Counted from the first letter of the stretch, positions 1-9,653 are shown. The stretch is DNA of 64,000 nucleotides from Leptospira sp. GIMC2001 (GCF_028462125.1 NZ_CP115468.1:3465559-3529558), one strand, 5' to 3'. A program made the numbers and translations. The notes: generated by a model from the sequence alone, not told the origin.

Positions 1-1985
1 ATATTGATTTGGGTAAAGGATTAGATGGAACGCAAACTGCCGTTGAAATTCTAAAAAATCATCTAATTCCCATCGTTTTTCTCTCCTCTCATACCGAAAA
101 AGAAGTAGTCCAAAAAACCGAAACCATCACTTCCTATGGTTATGTTGTCAAAAACTCCGGCATTACGGTGCTAGATGCATCAATCAAAATGGCTTTTAAG
201 CTTTTTGAAGCAAACGAAATTACTAAAAGCAAAAAAGAACACCTAGAGATTGTTTTGCGTTCTATTGGGGATGCTGTGATTGCTACGGACAAAGAAAGCA
301 AAGTTATGCATATGAATGTGGTTGCAGAAATACTGACTGGTTGGAAATTTTCTGAAGTTCAGGGTAGAAAGTTAAATGAATTTTTCATAATAACGGATTC
401 AGAAACCGGACGTCCAATATTGAATCCTGTTGATAAAGTATTGGAGACCGATCAAGTCGTAGGACTTGCTAATCATACAATCCTTACTGCTAAGAATGGA
501 AGTAATTTTCAAATCGCGGACTCTGGCTCGCCAATCAAAGATCTAAAAGGAAATACGCAAGGCGTTGTATTGGTATTTCGTGATGTTACGCAAGAGTATT
601 TAGTTCAATCAAAAATCGCAGAGCAAGCTGAGATGTTGGACAATGTCGCAGATGCAATCATCGCAAAGGATAAAAATTTTGTTATAAAATTTTGGAACAA
701 GGCAGCAGAAAAAATATACGGATGGAAATCCGAAGAAGTAATTGGTAAAGTTGTCACGGACGTTCTAGAATCGGAATATATTGGAACAAACCGGAATCAA
801 GTGATAGAAAATCTCATGAATGACGGAAGATACTCTGCAGACATTATTCAAAAGCGAAAAGATGGAACATTGATCAATATCGAAACCAACGCGATCAAAC
901 AAAATGATCGAAATGGAAATTTCATTGGAATAATTAGCGTTAATCGAGATGTTACAGAAAAAATGCATAACCTTCAGGCTCTAAAAGATTCTGAAATGCG
1001 ATTGATAGAAACGATTGAATCAGCTATGGATGCAATCATCAGCATTGATAAAAACAAAGAAATAATACTATTCAATGAAGCAGCCGAACGTATGTTTGGT
1101 CATAAATCTGCAGATATTTTCGGTAAAAAATTGGACTTACTCATTCCAATGGATTTTCGAAACCAACATGATACCCATATAGATACTTTTGCAAAGACTG
1201 GAACCAGTCGAAGGGCAATGGGTGAACTTGGCCAGATCAAAGGTCTGCGTGCTAATGGGGAGCAATTTCCAATTGAAGCTTCGATATCTCAGATCAATTT
1301 GAATGGTGAAAAGATATTCACGGTAATTCTTCGAGATGTTACGATTCGAAATACCTCAGAGAATAAGATCAAAAAGCTTTTATCGGAGAAAGACAATTTT
1401 CTAAAAGAAATTCACCATCGCGTTAAGAATAATATGAATGTTATTTTTACATTGCTTACTCTACAGTCTGATTCTCAGAGTGATCCGGCTGTCAAATCAC
1501 TACTCAATGATGCAGCCGGAAGAGTCAAAAGTATGATTGTATTGTATGATAAACTCTACGAGTCGGACTCAAATAATACAGTTTCCATTCATGAATACTT
1601 TCCTTCCCTATTTCAAGAAATATTAAGTATTTTTCCAAATTCTATTAAGTTAGATCTCAACATCGATAAATCAATCGTCTTGAATGCACGCCTGCTTTCT
1701 TCGATTGGAATCATTATCAACGAGTTAATTACAAACTCAATTAAGCATGGATTCAAACCAAATCAAGAATCAAAAATTTATTTTTCAGTTAGCCAGACAA
1801 ACGACAAAGTCCTCATCACATATCGAGACAATGGTGTTGGAATTCCAGAACAAAATTCTATGGATAAAGCAAAAGGTTTTGGACTTCAGCTCATTTCTAT
1901 GCTAGTTGAGCAAATCAATGGAAGCATTCGTTATGAGAATAGCGACGGTGCCAATTTCTTTATTGAATTTACATTAGAAAGATGA
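1..1985 (+). CDS. Hybrid sensor: receiver - 3x PAS - HisKA_2 histidine kinase, 5' end cut by window
   Basis: The reading frame is open to base 1 and reads ..IDLG.. before the first possible TTG at 9, so the true start lies upstream. The visible part begins inside a response-regulator receiver domain: the end of the phospho-acceptor strand, then IPIVFLSSH (switch Ser/Thr strand) and YGYVVKNSG (conserved Lys region). Three PAS domains follow at about residues 78-198, 205-318 and 330-448 of the visible protein. Next come a HisKA_2-type dimerisation domain with the phospho-accepting His in EIHHRVKNN and an HATPase_c domain (N-box INELITNSIKHGF; G-box DNGVGIP). There is no membrane segment, so it is a cytoplasmic kinase, probably phosphorylated on the receiver by another kinase and sensing through PAS. 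It is tail-to-tail with the next gene, 5 bp apart. Confidence 0.9.
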   Translation, partial: IDLGKGLDGTQTAVEILKNHLIPIVFLSSHTEKEVVQKTETITSYGYVVKNSGITVLDASIKMAFKLFEANEITKSKKEHLEIVLRSIGDAVIATDKESKVMHMNVVAEILTGWKFSEVQGRKLNEFFIITDSETGRPILNPVDKVLETDQVVGLANHTILTAKNGSNFQIADSGSPIKDLKGNTQGVVLVFRDVTQEYLVQSKIAEQAEMLDNVADAIIAKDKNFVIKFWNKAAEKIYGWKSEEVIGKVVTDVLESEYIGTNRNQVIENLMNDGRYSADIIQKRKDGTLINIETNAIKQNDRNGNFIGIISVNRDVTEKMHNLQALKDSEMRLIETIESAMDAIISIDKNKEIILFNEAAERMFGHKSADIFGKKLDLLIPMDFRNQHDTHIDTFAKTGTSRRAMGELGQIKGLRANGEQFPIEASISQINLNGEKIFTVILRDVTIRNTSENKIKKLLSEKDNFLKEIHHRVKNNMNVIFTLLTLQSDSQSDPAVKSLLNDAAGRVKSMIVLYDKLYESDSNNTVSIHEYFPSLFQEILSIFPNSIKLDLNIDKSIVLNARLLSSIGIIINELITNSIKHGFKPNQESKIYFSVSQTNDKVLITYRDNGVGIPEQNSMDKAKGFGLQLISMLVEQINGSIRYENSDGANFFIEFTLER

Positions 1986-1990
1986 TTGTT

Positions 1991-2950
1991 CTAGCGCATC
2001 TCAAAAGCTCTAAATAATTCCATCAATGCTTTTTCCGAAGGAACTGCGATTCCTAAAGATGCTATATCGAACGAAGGCGACACTGAAATTATATAACCAA
2101 TCTCAGTTATTTCAATTGCAGAAACATTAAAATCTGACAAAGCTTTTTTATACAATTCAGCTCTACTCTTATCGAATAAAGTAATGAATTCGGACTTAGA
2201 ATAAATTCCTGGTTTTCTTGAACTAAAAGAATCCGTTATAACACAGAAATAGAAAATCCATTCAATAAAATCAAATCTTTGGTAGATCCTATCTGGTTCA
2301 GCCATCGTTCCACTTTTATAATCTGCTGAACTAACCTCCTCCCTTTTTATTCGAACAGTAAAACTCCGACCAGGTGAACCGACAACTGCTTCTTTATAAT
2401 GTTCAAATTTATCATTATAAAGTTCGCTACTAGTCAACATAGAATTGAGCCGAGAATCTTCCTCTAGACTTGGCTTTGGGAAAATTTCGACAATCTTTAT
2501 TAGAGCTTCCATAAAACGTTTCGTATTTTCTGTTCTCATTTTTTTAGCTGAATACAACCAGTAAAAATAGAATATTAGAGCAAAGAAACTAACACTAAAT
2601 ATTGTACCACCCAGGATGTCATTATTGTAAATTGCACCATTCAAAATCCAAGTTATCCATAAGCCTGTTATGAATCCTCGAACAAGAAGCCAGAAACATT
2701 GAGAGCCAAATTCAAATCTAAATTGTAAATTTTTCTTTCTGATACTACGTATTATATAGAATTTTAAAGGAAATGTGATTAAAAACATTATAAGCAATAT
2801 CCAAGTAAATGGATGCTGCCAGAAATGAGCAGCAATACCTTGCCCTTCTTCCGAATCTGTCAATATGTACGGAACTATAAATGCAAATAAGATAATAAAA
2901 TTCAATACTGCAAAAACAACTCGACCTAGGACTATAATCATTTTATCCAT
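1991..2950 (-). CDS. Hypothetical 4-TM membrane protein with soluble C-terminal domain
   Basis: This is a 319-aa protein I do not recognise. The N-terminal half has four hydrophobic segments (about residues 5-30, 47-70, 85-107 and 112-132). The C-terminal ~180 residues are soluble and mixed charged, with no catalytic motif I can name. It starts with ATG at 2950, with a GGTGAG-like Shine-Dalgarno about 10 nt upstream. It is transcribed alone and converges on the histidine kinase gene. A membrane-anchored sensory or structural role is possible, but nothing in the sequence proves it. Confidence 0.7.
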   Translation of the reverse strand: MDKMIIVLGRVVFAVLNFIILFAFIVPYILTDSEEGQGIAAHFWQHPFTWILLIMFLITFPLKFYIIRSIRKKNLQFRFEFGSQCFWLLVRGFITGLWITWILNGAIYNNDILGGTIFSVSFFALIFYFYWLYSAKKMRTENTKRFMEALIKIVEIFPKPSLEEDSRLNSMLTSSELYNDKFEHYKEAVVGSPGRSFTVRIKREEVSSADYKSGTMAEPDRIYQRFDFIEWIFYFCVITDSFSSRKPGIYSKSEFITLFDKSRAELYKKALSDFNVSAIEITEIGYIISVSPSFDIASLGIAVPSEKALMELFRAFEMR

Positions 2951-3134
2951 CTTTATTTACTCACCTAACTATAATTATTTGCTAAATTGCAAAGTATAGT
3001 TATAATTAAGCACTATAGCAGAGACTTAGTCAATAATATTTTTTCTGATTTAAACACGAATCCATCAACATATATGCTCCAATTCAATATTCTGTGTGAT
3101 AGTATTGAGATATTCAATTACGTAAGGCTTTCAA

Positions 3135-4688
3135 GTGCGAATTGACAAAAAAATCAACTATTACAGTGTTGAGATTGCTCCCATTTTTGGACAAAATCAT
3201 TTGCAATCGCTAGAATCCGTCAAAAATTTATTCCAAATATCCGAATTTCGATCCAACCAAGAAGAAATCATAACACGTATTCTAGACCATAAACATTGTT
3301 TTGTAATCATGCCAACTGGTATGGGGAAATCTCTTTGTTATCAGATTCCAGCTTTAATTCTAGATGGAATGACTATTGTGATCTCGCCATTGATTGCGTT
3401 AATGTATGATCAAGTCAGTGCACTCAAAAAAATAACTCCCGATGTAACCTTTATCAATTCATCATTAAACAAAGAAGATAGAATTTATCGACTTGAAGGA
3501 GTCTCAAAAGGAAAATATAAAATACTCTATATCACACCTGAAAGATTTAGAAGTAAGTTTTTCCTAGATGTAATTAAAGGTCAAAAAATTTCCTTACTTG
3601 CAATCGATGAAGCTCATTGCATCAGTCAATGGGGTCATGATTTTAGACCGGACTATTCTCGAATTGCTGAGATTCGTTCTATCTTAGGAACACCCACGAC
3701 CATTGCACTAACAGCAACAGCAACGAAACATGTACAAACTGATATCATTCATCAGCTCGGTTTTAATTCGCAAGATATCAAACTTTTCCATTCTGGAATT
3801 GCTCGACCCAATCTCTACCTGCATGTAGAGAAAAATGTAGATGAACCAATGAAATGGAAATCTATATTGGATTTGATTCGTGTAAATCAAGACTTAGAGG
3901 ATTCACAGAATCCTCAAGAAAATCAGGTTAAAAATACTCACCCTTCTACTTTGATCTATTTCAATCTAATCGATAAATTAGAAAAATTTTCTGACTATTT
4001 ATCTACGAATCGAATCGAACATTCCATCTATCATGGACGATTGGGTGCAAAAGATCGGAATCGAATACAGAAAAATTTCCTAGAAAACAAAACAGAAATC
4101 CTGCTAGCGACAAATGCATTTGGTATGGGTGTTGACAAACCGGATATTCGAAAAATCATTCATGCAGAATTGCCAATATCTATCGAATCCTATTATCAAG
4201 AAATTGGTAGAGCTGGGCGAGATGGATTGGATTCACATTGTTATCTTTTTTATGTTGAAAGTGATCTTGCTGTTCTCATGGATTTTATCGAGTGGCAAAA
4301 TCCTGATTCCTATTTCATCAAAAAAGTGTACGATACATTTCGACATGCAGGGGAAAATCTCGCATCTTGGGACTATAAAGAAATTCAAGCAAAAGTAGTT
4401 TATCGAAATCGAGGAGATCATCGCTTACAGACAGTGCTGAATTTATTCGATCGGTTTGGAGTTACTTCGGGAGATGTTGAAAACCATAACTTAAAACTTA
4501 TTGGTGAACTTCCTCATGAATTGACATCACAAGTTAAACTCGAAGATAAAAAAAAGAATTCGCTCAAAAGACTTTATGAAATGCTAATGTATACAAAATC
4601 TGAAAAATGTCGTAGGGATTTCCTTTACAATTATTTTGGTGAAGATTCAGTATTTTGTGGAAATTGCGACTATTGCAAATCGCTATAA
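3135..4688 (+). CDS. recQ: RecQ-family ATP-dependent DNA helicase, short form
   Basis: This 517-aa superfamily-2 helicase unwinds DNA 3'-to-5' in recombination repair. Visible motifs are the RecQ motif 0 (FRSNQEEII), Walker A MPTGMGKSLCYQ, DEAH box with RecQ signature (AIDEAHCISQWGHDFRP), motif III (TALTATAT) and the motif VI region QEIGRAGRDG. The protein ends just after the four-Cys zinc-binding region (C in EKCRRDF, then CGNCDYC). It therefore lacks the RQC winged-helix and HRDC domains of the ~610-aa E. coli enzyme. The start is GTG at 3135; no in-frame ATG lies nearby. Many bacteria carry such short RecQ paralogs, so this may not be the cell's only RecQ. Confidence 0.92.
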   Translation: MRIDKKINYYSVEIAPIFGQNHLQSLESVKNLFQISEFRSNQEEIITRILDHKHCFVIMPTGMGKSLCYQIPALILDGMTIVISPLIALMYDQVSALKKITPDVTFINSSLNKEDRIYRLEGVSKGKYKILYITPERFRSKFFLDVIKGQKISLLAIDEAHCISQWGHDFRPDYSRIAEIRSILGTPTTIALTATATKHVQTDIIHQLGFNSQDIKLFHSGIARPNLYLHVEKNVDEPMKWKSILDLIRVNQDLEDSQNPQENQVKNTHPSTLIYFNLIDKLEKFSDYLSTNRIEHSIYHGRLGAKDRNRIQKNFLENKTEILLATNAFGMGVDKPDIRKIIHAELPISIESYYQEIGRAGRDGLDSHCYLFYVESDLAVLMDFIEWQNPDSYFIKKVYDTFRHAGENLASWDYKEIQAKVVYRNRGDHRLQTVLNLFDRFGVTSGDVENHNLKLIGELPHELTSQVKLEDKKKNSLKRLYEMLMYTKSEKCRRDFLYNYFGEDSVFCGNCDYCKSL

Positions 4689-4751
4689 AGAAAATAACAT
4701 ATAACTTTACTTTTTAGGTGGGTTATTCACCTTATAGCCAATTACCTTAAA

Positions 4752-5948
4752 ATGTATTCAATAAATACTTTCAAAATACTTTTCCAGGCATTGATTTTTT
4801 CAATTAACTTGTCTGTTCTAACGCCACTAATAAAAGAAGTGTCATTAGCTTATAATATTGAATTAAATAGTGGACTATTAATTTTTGGTGGATTAAATAA
4901 TCTGCTATTGTTCGGTTCTATGGCTGTAAGCTCTTTCTTATTTTCCTTTTATTCCGGAAAGGTTTCTGTTCGTATATGCAATTTACTTCTAATACTATTG
5001 AACTTTCTAATCTTTCTAAACATCAATATTTATATTTTTTTTATATCAAATTTTTTTATTGGATCTATAATTGGAGTTATAATTCCCACAATTTTTAGAT
5101 TTCTAAAAGAGAATACTGATGAATCCATCGCCGTGCAATCGGTTGTTTTTCTAAATATTATGTTAGGGTTTGGAATTTTAATTGGTCAATTCATATCAGC
5201 GGTTCTCATAGATATGCTTTTTCCTTGGAATTCCGCTTTTCTAGTAATACTAGTATTATTTTTTGGAAATTATTTTATTTCTCATTCAATCGATAAAGTT
5301 TACAGGATTGATCTGAAAAACTCTTTAAAAAGAAATTTAGAGAACTTTTCCATTAATCGGGATACGTTTTTATTATTGATTCAATATCTACCAGGATCAA
5401 TCCCCTGGGGAGCAATTACAGTTTTTATTTATCCTTTTTCATATGAAGTAAGAAAATCATCGAGTTCATTAGTTGTTTTATATATGACGATATTCTCTAT
5501 TGGTATGCTGGTTGGTTCATTGATTGCTGGCTATATTGCCGACAGATTTAAAAACGCAAAAAGAAAGTCAATGCTTTGGGGAATTATACTTTTTTTACTT
5601 TTGAGTGTTTTCTACTTCGAATATTTTATTGCATTCTATTTTATTTTTTCAGAACTAACTTTAATTATATTATTATTTTTATTGGGTTTAATTCTTTCAG
5701 TTCCAGGTACGTATATTAAAGGACTACTCTTCCTGAATTCGAGTAAAGAAGACGTTCAAAAAATATTCTCTATAGAAAATTTTCTTGAATCGATAGGAAA
5801 AGGATTTGGACCACTGGTTGTTGGAGGATTGATTTATTCGAATTCCGATATAGCTTTCTCATTTAAAATTATTCCATTATTTTGGCTTCTATGCATCATT
5901 CCAGTTTCGATAATTTTCATTTCGGGAAACTCTTTTGAGAAAAGATAA
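4752..5948 (+). CDS. MFS-type transporter, 12 TM
   Basis: This 398-aa protein is almost entirely hydrophobic, with about twelve predicted membrane helices in two six-helix halves. It has a basic loop typical of major facilitator proteins (GYIADRFKNAKRKS at about residues 260-273, matching the MFS loop motif G-x-x-x-D-R-x-x-R/K-R/K). The substrate cannot be told from the sequence. The last 14 bp overlap the next gene (start at 5935), so the two are probably translationally coupled. The partner encodes a PilZ-patatin lipid hydrolase, which makes a lipid-related or signalling substrate possible, but this is inference. Confidence 0.8.
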   Translation: MYSINTFKILFQALIFSINLSVLTPLIKEVSLAYNIELNSGLLIFGGLNNLLLFGSMAVSSFLFSFYSGKVSVRICNLLLILLNFLIFLNINIYIFFISNFFIGSIIGVIIPTIFRFLKENTDESIAVQSVVFLNIMLGFGILIGQFISAVLIDMLFPWNSAFLVILVLFFGNYFISHSIDKVYRIDLKNSLKRNLENFSINRDTFLLLIQYLPGSIPWGAITVFIYPFSYEVRKSSSSLVVLYMTIFSIGMLVGSLIAGYIADRFKNAKRKSMLWGIILFLLLSVFYFEYFIAFYFIFSELTLIILLFLLGLILSVPGTYIKGLLFLNSSKEDVQKIFSIENFLESIGKGFGPLVVGGLIYSNSDIAFSFKIIPLFWLLCIIPVSIIFISGNSFEKR

Positions 5949-7104
5949 TAGCAGAATCAAAGTCAATTATAAATGCAAGATAATTGCTCAAAAAAAGCAT
6001 ATAAGCGGCGAAGTAGTATCTTTAAGTGATGGCGGTATTCGCATAAAACTTGATAAATTTAAATCTATGAATGGTCTCATACTTGACATCATAGTTCATT
6101 CCGAATTTGGAATGGTATTAACTTTGATTGGAAGTGTAATTAATCAATTAGATAATGAAATCGGAGTATCAATCTTGGGTCTGGATAAATCCAGTAAAAT
6201 GAATCTAGATAAGATATTGAATCAGAAAATCCCCATATCATTAGATAGAGATGTTATAGTTGAACAAGATCAATGCAGAATTTTGGTTGTTGGTGCAGGA
6301 GGAGGTAAGATTCTTGCTCAACTAAAAATGCTTACCCAACTAGAAGATCATCTTGGTAAAAAATTATTGGATTGCTTTAACGTTTTAGTTGGAGTTTCTT
6401 CAGGCGGACTAATACTATCACTACTTTTAAAGTATCGAGAATTAAAAATCGTTTCTAATATATTAGAGAAACTTAAGACTCCGATCCTCTTCAATTTAAT
6501 TCCATTTTATTCAATTTTAAATATGACTTTTTTGAAAAAGTTTATACATCAAGAATTCGATTGTATTTTACCTAATTCAGAACATATTTTATGTCTTCAA
6601 TATAGAGATTATAAAACAGGAAATTATGAATCACTGTTATATCAAAAAAATAATTTTAATTTGGTAGATGCGCTTCATAAATCTATTTCCGTTCCAGTGA
6701 TTTTTGGATTAACAAAAAATTATGCTGATGGGGCTGTAGGTTTTTTTGTAAATCCAACCGAAATTTTATTGCGACTATTAAGAATGCGAAGCCAACTATT
6801 AGAAAAGCAATCATCGGCATTGTATTTGGACGCAGGATTTGATCCTAAGTTTACAGAGAGTTACCAAGGCGATATTTTGAGCCAGCTATTTTGGACACTA
6901 AAAATGACACAAAGAGATTCGATTCTGATCTCTGTTGATAGAATTTTAAATGAATTTATAGAACTTAACATGAATAGTTACTTTTTTACATATTCTAAAA
7001 ACTATGATCTATTTTTTGCAAATGACATTATAAAAGCTGAGGCAGAAATTTCCTCAAAACAAAAAGAATTCTCCGAATGGCTAGAAAAAAATTATGTAGT
7101 TTAG
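5935..7104 (+). CDS. PilZ-like domain fused to patatin-like phospholipase
   Basis: This 389-aa protein has two parts. Residues ~1-95 look like a PilZ beta-barrel, the c-di-GMP receptor fold, in the region EVVSLSDGGIRIKL and the strands after it. The usual RxxxR is degenerate, and the first D/N of [DN]xSxxG is replaced by Ser. Residues ~115-389 are patatin-like: glycine-rich oxyanion loop VGAGGGK, nucleophile elbow GVSSGG (G153-x-S155-x-G157) and the dyad Asp in DGA (D265). Together these predict a lipid acyl hydrolase whose activity might be gated by a nucleotide or partner through the N-domain. The start is TTG at 5935 inside the MFS gene; the reading frame supports no later start that keeps the PilZ part. 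No signal peptide is seen. Confidence 0.8.
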   Translation: MRKDNSRIKVNYKCKIIAQKKHISGEVVSLSDGGIRIKLDKFKSMNGLILDIIVHSEFGMVLTLIGSVINQLDNEIGVSILGLDKSSKMNLDKILNQKIPISLDRDVIVEQDQCRILVVGAGGGKILAQLKMLTQLEDHLGKKLLDCFNVLVGVSSGGLILSLLLKYRELKIVSNILEKLKTPILFNLIPFYSILNMTFLKKFIHQEFDCILPNSEHILCLQYRDYKTGNYESLLYQKNNFNLVDALHKSISVPVIFGLTKNYADGAVGFFVNPTEILLRLLRMRSQLLEKQSSALYLDAGFDPKFTESYQGDILSQLFWTLKMTQRDSILISVDRILNEFIELNMNSYFFTYSKNYDLFFANDIIKAEAEISSKQKEFSEWLEKNYVV

Positions 7105-7180
7105 AAACAATTTCTTGAATTCAGAAATTTCGTTCCAAATAAACTGAAATTAGTAAATTGGAAAGACGATAATATATTTG

Positions 7181-8560
7181 ATGAGTGAAGTGAGTTCTTA
7201 CGGTAGAAGAAAAACCGATATTTATAAAGAAATTATTGTGCGAGATGATGGCACCAAAGCGGTTCTATTCAGCACATTGGATTCTCTTTCTCGCCAAGCT
7301 AAAAATCTAGGAATGCTTGTGGATTCTTCACGATCCATAATGGCAGAACGAAACTTAGACCTTCTCCTAGAAAAAATTCTAGTTGCCGTGACAAATGTCA
7401 TGGAGGCTGATCGATCCACTCTGTTTTTATTGGACAATGACACTCAAGAACTCTGGTCTCGCGTTGCACAAGGATCCCAAGAAATTCGAATTCGTTTGGG
7501 TGAGGGAATCTCAGGTTTTGTTGCAGAAACTGGAGAAGTTGTTAACATTCCGGACGCATACAATGATCCCCGTTTCAATCCAGCTAGTGATCAGAAAACA
7601 GGCTACAAAACCAAAACAATTCTCTGCTGCCCAGTCTACAATCCTCAAGCAGAAATCATTGGTGCAATTCAGGTTCTGAATAAATTAGATGGAAGTGAAT
7701 TCTCAAATGGTGACGAACAGTTGTTAGGCGCTTTTGCGTCACTCGCAGGCATCTCTTTAGCAAATGCGAAAGCATATGAAGAACTTCAAAATGAGAGAGA
7801 TTTGCTTGAATCCAGAGTGATCGAAAGAACTCGAGATTTAGATGAAGCTAAGAAAAAATCAGACGAATTGCTTCTAAATATTTTACCGATTCAAGTTGCG
7901 GATGAACTAAAATCAAAAGGATTTTCTCCGCCAAAACGATACGAGCAAGTTAGTGTTTTATTTACAGATCTAAAAGGTTTCACAAATGTTGCTGAGAAAT
8001 TAGAGCCCGAAGAACTGATCAATGAACTAGATCGTTGCTTCACGTATTTTGATGAAGTAATAGGAAGATACAATCTAGAAAAAATAAAAACGATCGGTGA
8101 TTCATATATGTGCGCAGGTGGACTTCCAATCGCGAATCGTTCGAACCCTGTAGAAGCAGTTCTTGCAGCCCTAGAAATCCAAAAGTTCATGGAACAAACT
8201 CGAGACATTAAACGATCATTAGGTGAAGACTACTGGGAACTGAGGCTAGGTATTCACACAGGGCCGCTTGTCGCGGGAGTTGCAGGAAAGAAAAAATTTG
8301 CTTACGATATATGGGGTGATACTGTTAACACTGCATCTCGATTGGAATCTTCTGGAGCTGTAGGAAAAGTGAATATTTCAGGAGAGACTTTCAGACTCGT
8401 TAAAGATTTTTTTACATGTGAATACCGGGGACTTGTCAAAGCAAAGAATAAGGGTGATATTGAAATGTATTTTGTTTTGGCGATTGAACCTGAATTTAGC
8501 GTAGGCGGAATGGGCGAAGTTCCCAATAAGCATTTTTTCCAAAAGATGTCCGAGTTGTAA
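7181..8560 (+). CDS. GAF-domain class III adenylate cyclase
   Basis: This 459-aa cytoplasmic cyclase should make cAMP from ATP. A GAF sensor domain (about residues 48-200) is followed by a short coiled linker and a class III catalytic domain (about 235-440). Both metal-binding Asp are present (D263 in LFTDLKGFT; D307 in IGDSY). Lys in EKIKTIGD and Asp in YDIWGD are the residues that select adenine over guanine. The Asn/Arg pair is in NTASRLES. I start at ATG 7181 rather than the TTG one codon earlier, because ATG is preferred and a GAAAGA Shine-Dalgarno-like stretch precedes it. It stands alone, about 75 bp after the patatin gene. Confidence 0.9.
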   Translation: MSEVSSYGRRKTDIYKEIIVRDDGTKAVLFSTLDSLSRQAKNLGMLVDSSRSIMAERNLDLLLEKILVAVTNVMEADRSTLFLLDNDTQELWSRVAQGSQEIRIRLGEGISGFVAETGEVVNIPDAYNDPRFNPASDQKTGYKTKTILCCPVYNPQAEIIGAIQVLNKLDGSEFSNGDEQLLGAFASLAGISLANAKAYEELQNERDLLESRVIERTRDLDEAKKKSDELLLNILPIQVADELKSKGFSPPKRYEQVSVLFTDLKGFTNVAEKLEPEELINELDRCFTYFDEVIGRYNLEKIKTIGDSYMCAGGLPIANRSNPVEAVLAALEIQKFMEQTRDIKRSLGEDYWELRLGIHTGPLVAGVAGKKKFAYDIWGDTVNTASRLESSGAVGKVNISGETFRLVKDFFTCEYRGLVKAKNKGDIEMYFVLAIEPEFSVGGMGEVPNKHFFQKMSEL

Positions 8561-8612
8561 AAGTATTTCATTTAATCCTAAGTATCTGACTCCAATTTAG
8601 TAATTCCAAACC

Positions 8613-8629
8613 TGTTCGATCGTCGAACA
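8613..8629. promoter_or_regulatory. Perfect palindrome (7-bp arms, 3-nt spacer), possible operator
   Basis: The arms TGTTCGA and TCGAACA are exact reverse complements around a TCG centre. The site lies 104 bp upstream of the flavoprotein ATG and 53 bp after the cyclase stop. No T-tract follows, so a terminator is unlikely. It resembles a binding site for a dimeric repressor; the regulator is unknown. Confidence 0.5.
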
Positions 8630-8683
8630 ATGTCATCCGCTCCTTTATTTTCGAAAAATTCATTGAAATCTCCTTTTTTTAAT

Positions 8684-8698
8684 TGCAACTCGGTTGCA
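8684..8698. promoter_or_regulatory. Second palindrome (TGCAAC-TCG-GTTGCA), possible operator
   Basis: Six-base perfect arms flank the same TCG spacer as the palindrome 55 bp upstream. It lies 35 bp before the ATG at 8733, where a repressor would block transcription of the flavoprotein gene. TTGCAAC-type palindromes are used by several winged-helix redox and thiol regulators in other bacteria, but no such regulator gene is visible next door. Confidence 0.5.
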
Positions 8699-8732
8699 TT
8701 CATGAAAACCTGGAGCAAAAGGAAATTAATAA

Positions 8733-9653
8733 ATGACCCAATCAGATTCTTACGACGTTATTATAATAGGTGGAAGTTTTGCGGGACTCTCAGCGGGATT
8801 GGCATTGGGACGATCCGTACGCAAAGTTCTGATATTGGATGGCGGAGAGCCTTGCAATCGATTTACTGCTCATTCCCATAACTTTTTGACCCATGATGGT
8901 CAGAGCCCTGGAGAAATTCTGCGACTAGCAAAGAATGATCTATCAAGATATAATACGGTTCGAATGGAATTGGATTTAGCTGTGAGTGGGAAAAAAATTT
9001 CGGATCAAAAATCAGAAGGATTCGAAATCAAAACTAAATCTGGCAAAATCTTCCAAGCTTCTAAATTAATTTTTGCCACAGGTGTAAAAGATATTCTTCC
9101 AGACCTTCAAGGTTTTGCAGATTGCTGGGGCAAGTCTATTATCCATTGCCCTTATTGTCACGGTTATGAATTTAAAAATCAATCCACGGGAATTCTTGGA
9201 AATGGTGGAATCACTTTTGAATTCACGAAGATGATATACAATTTGACAAAAGACCTGAGAATTTTTACAAATGGCGAGAGTTTATTCTCTGCTGAAGAAA
9301 AATCTAAATTATCGAATCGCAATATAGAAATATTTGAAAGTGAAATAAAAGAATTAAAATACCATGATGGTATGCTTCAATTGATTGAACTTGCTGACAA
9401 TTCTAAAATTCCAATCGATGCTTTGTATTTTAGACCAGATTTTGAACACAAAACCAATATCCCAGAAAGCTTAGGATGTGAACTTGGCGAAATGGGTTAT
9501 TTGAAGATCGATGCATTTTCCAAAACTAGTATTGATGGTGTCTATGCTTGCGGTGATAACACGACCATGATGCGATCTGTGTCCAATGCAGTAGCGATGG
9601 GTAATTTAGCGGGCGCAATGGCAAATAAAGATTTGGCTGGGGAAAAATTTTAA
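8733..9653 (+). CDS. Thioredoxin-reductase-like NAD(P)/FAD-dependent oxidoreductase
   Basis: This 306-aa flavoprotein is of the low-molecular-weight thioredoxin reductase type. The FAD Rossmann motif IIIGGSFAGLSAG is at the N-terminus, and a redox CxxC (C139-P-Y-C142, in CPYCHGYE) sits in the middle. A C-terminal FAD motif YACGDNTTMMRS closes the fold. The NAD(P) motif is GILGNGGITFE, a weak version of GxGxxA/G. It should pass electrons from NAD(P)H through FAD to a disulfide. The HGYE after CxxC differs from classical TrxB (CATCDG), so the substrate may not be thioredoxin. The start is ATG 8733 with AAAAGGA upstream. Two palindromes in the leader suggest repression by a dimeric regulator. 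Confidence 0.85.
   Translation: MTQSDSYDVIIIGGSFAGLSAGLALGRSVRKVLILDGGEPCNRFTAHSHNFLTHDGQSPGEILRLAKNDLSRYNTVRMELDLAVSGKKISDQKSEGFEIKTKSGKIFQASKLIFATGVKDILPDLQGFADCWGKSIIHCPYCHGYEFKNQSTGILGNGGITFEFTKMIYNLTKDLRIFTNGESLFSAEEKSKLSNRNIEIFESEIKELKYHDGMLQLIELADNSKIPIDALYFRPDFEHKTNIPESLGCELGEMGYLKIDAFSKTSIDGVYACGDNTTMMRSVSNAVAMGNLAGAMANKDLAGEKF

Noticed and set aside
8630..8881. 83-aa frame overlapping the start of the flavoprotein
   Set aside because: It runs out of frame through the FAD motif region, and the palindromes sit inside it; it is a shadow of the real gene.
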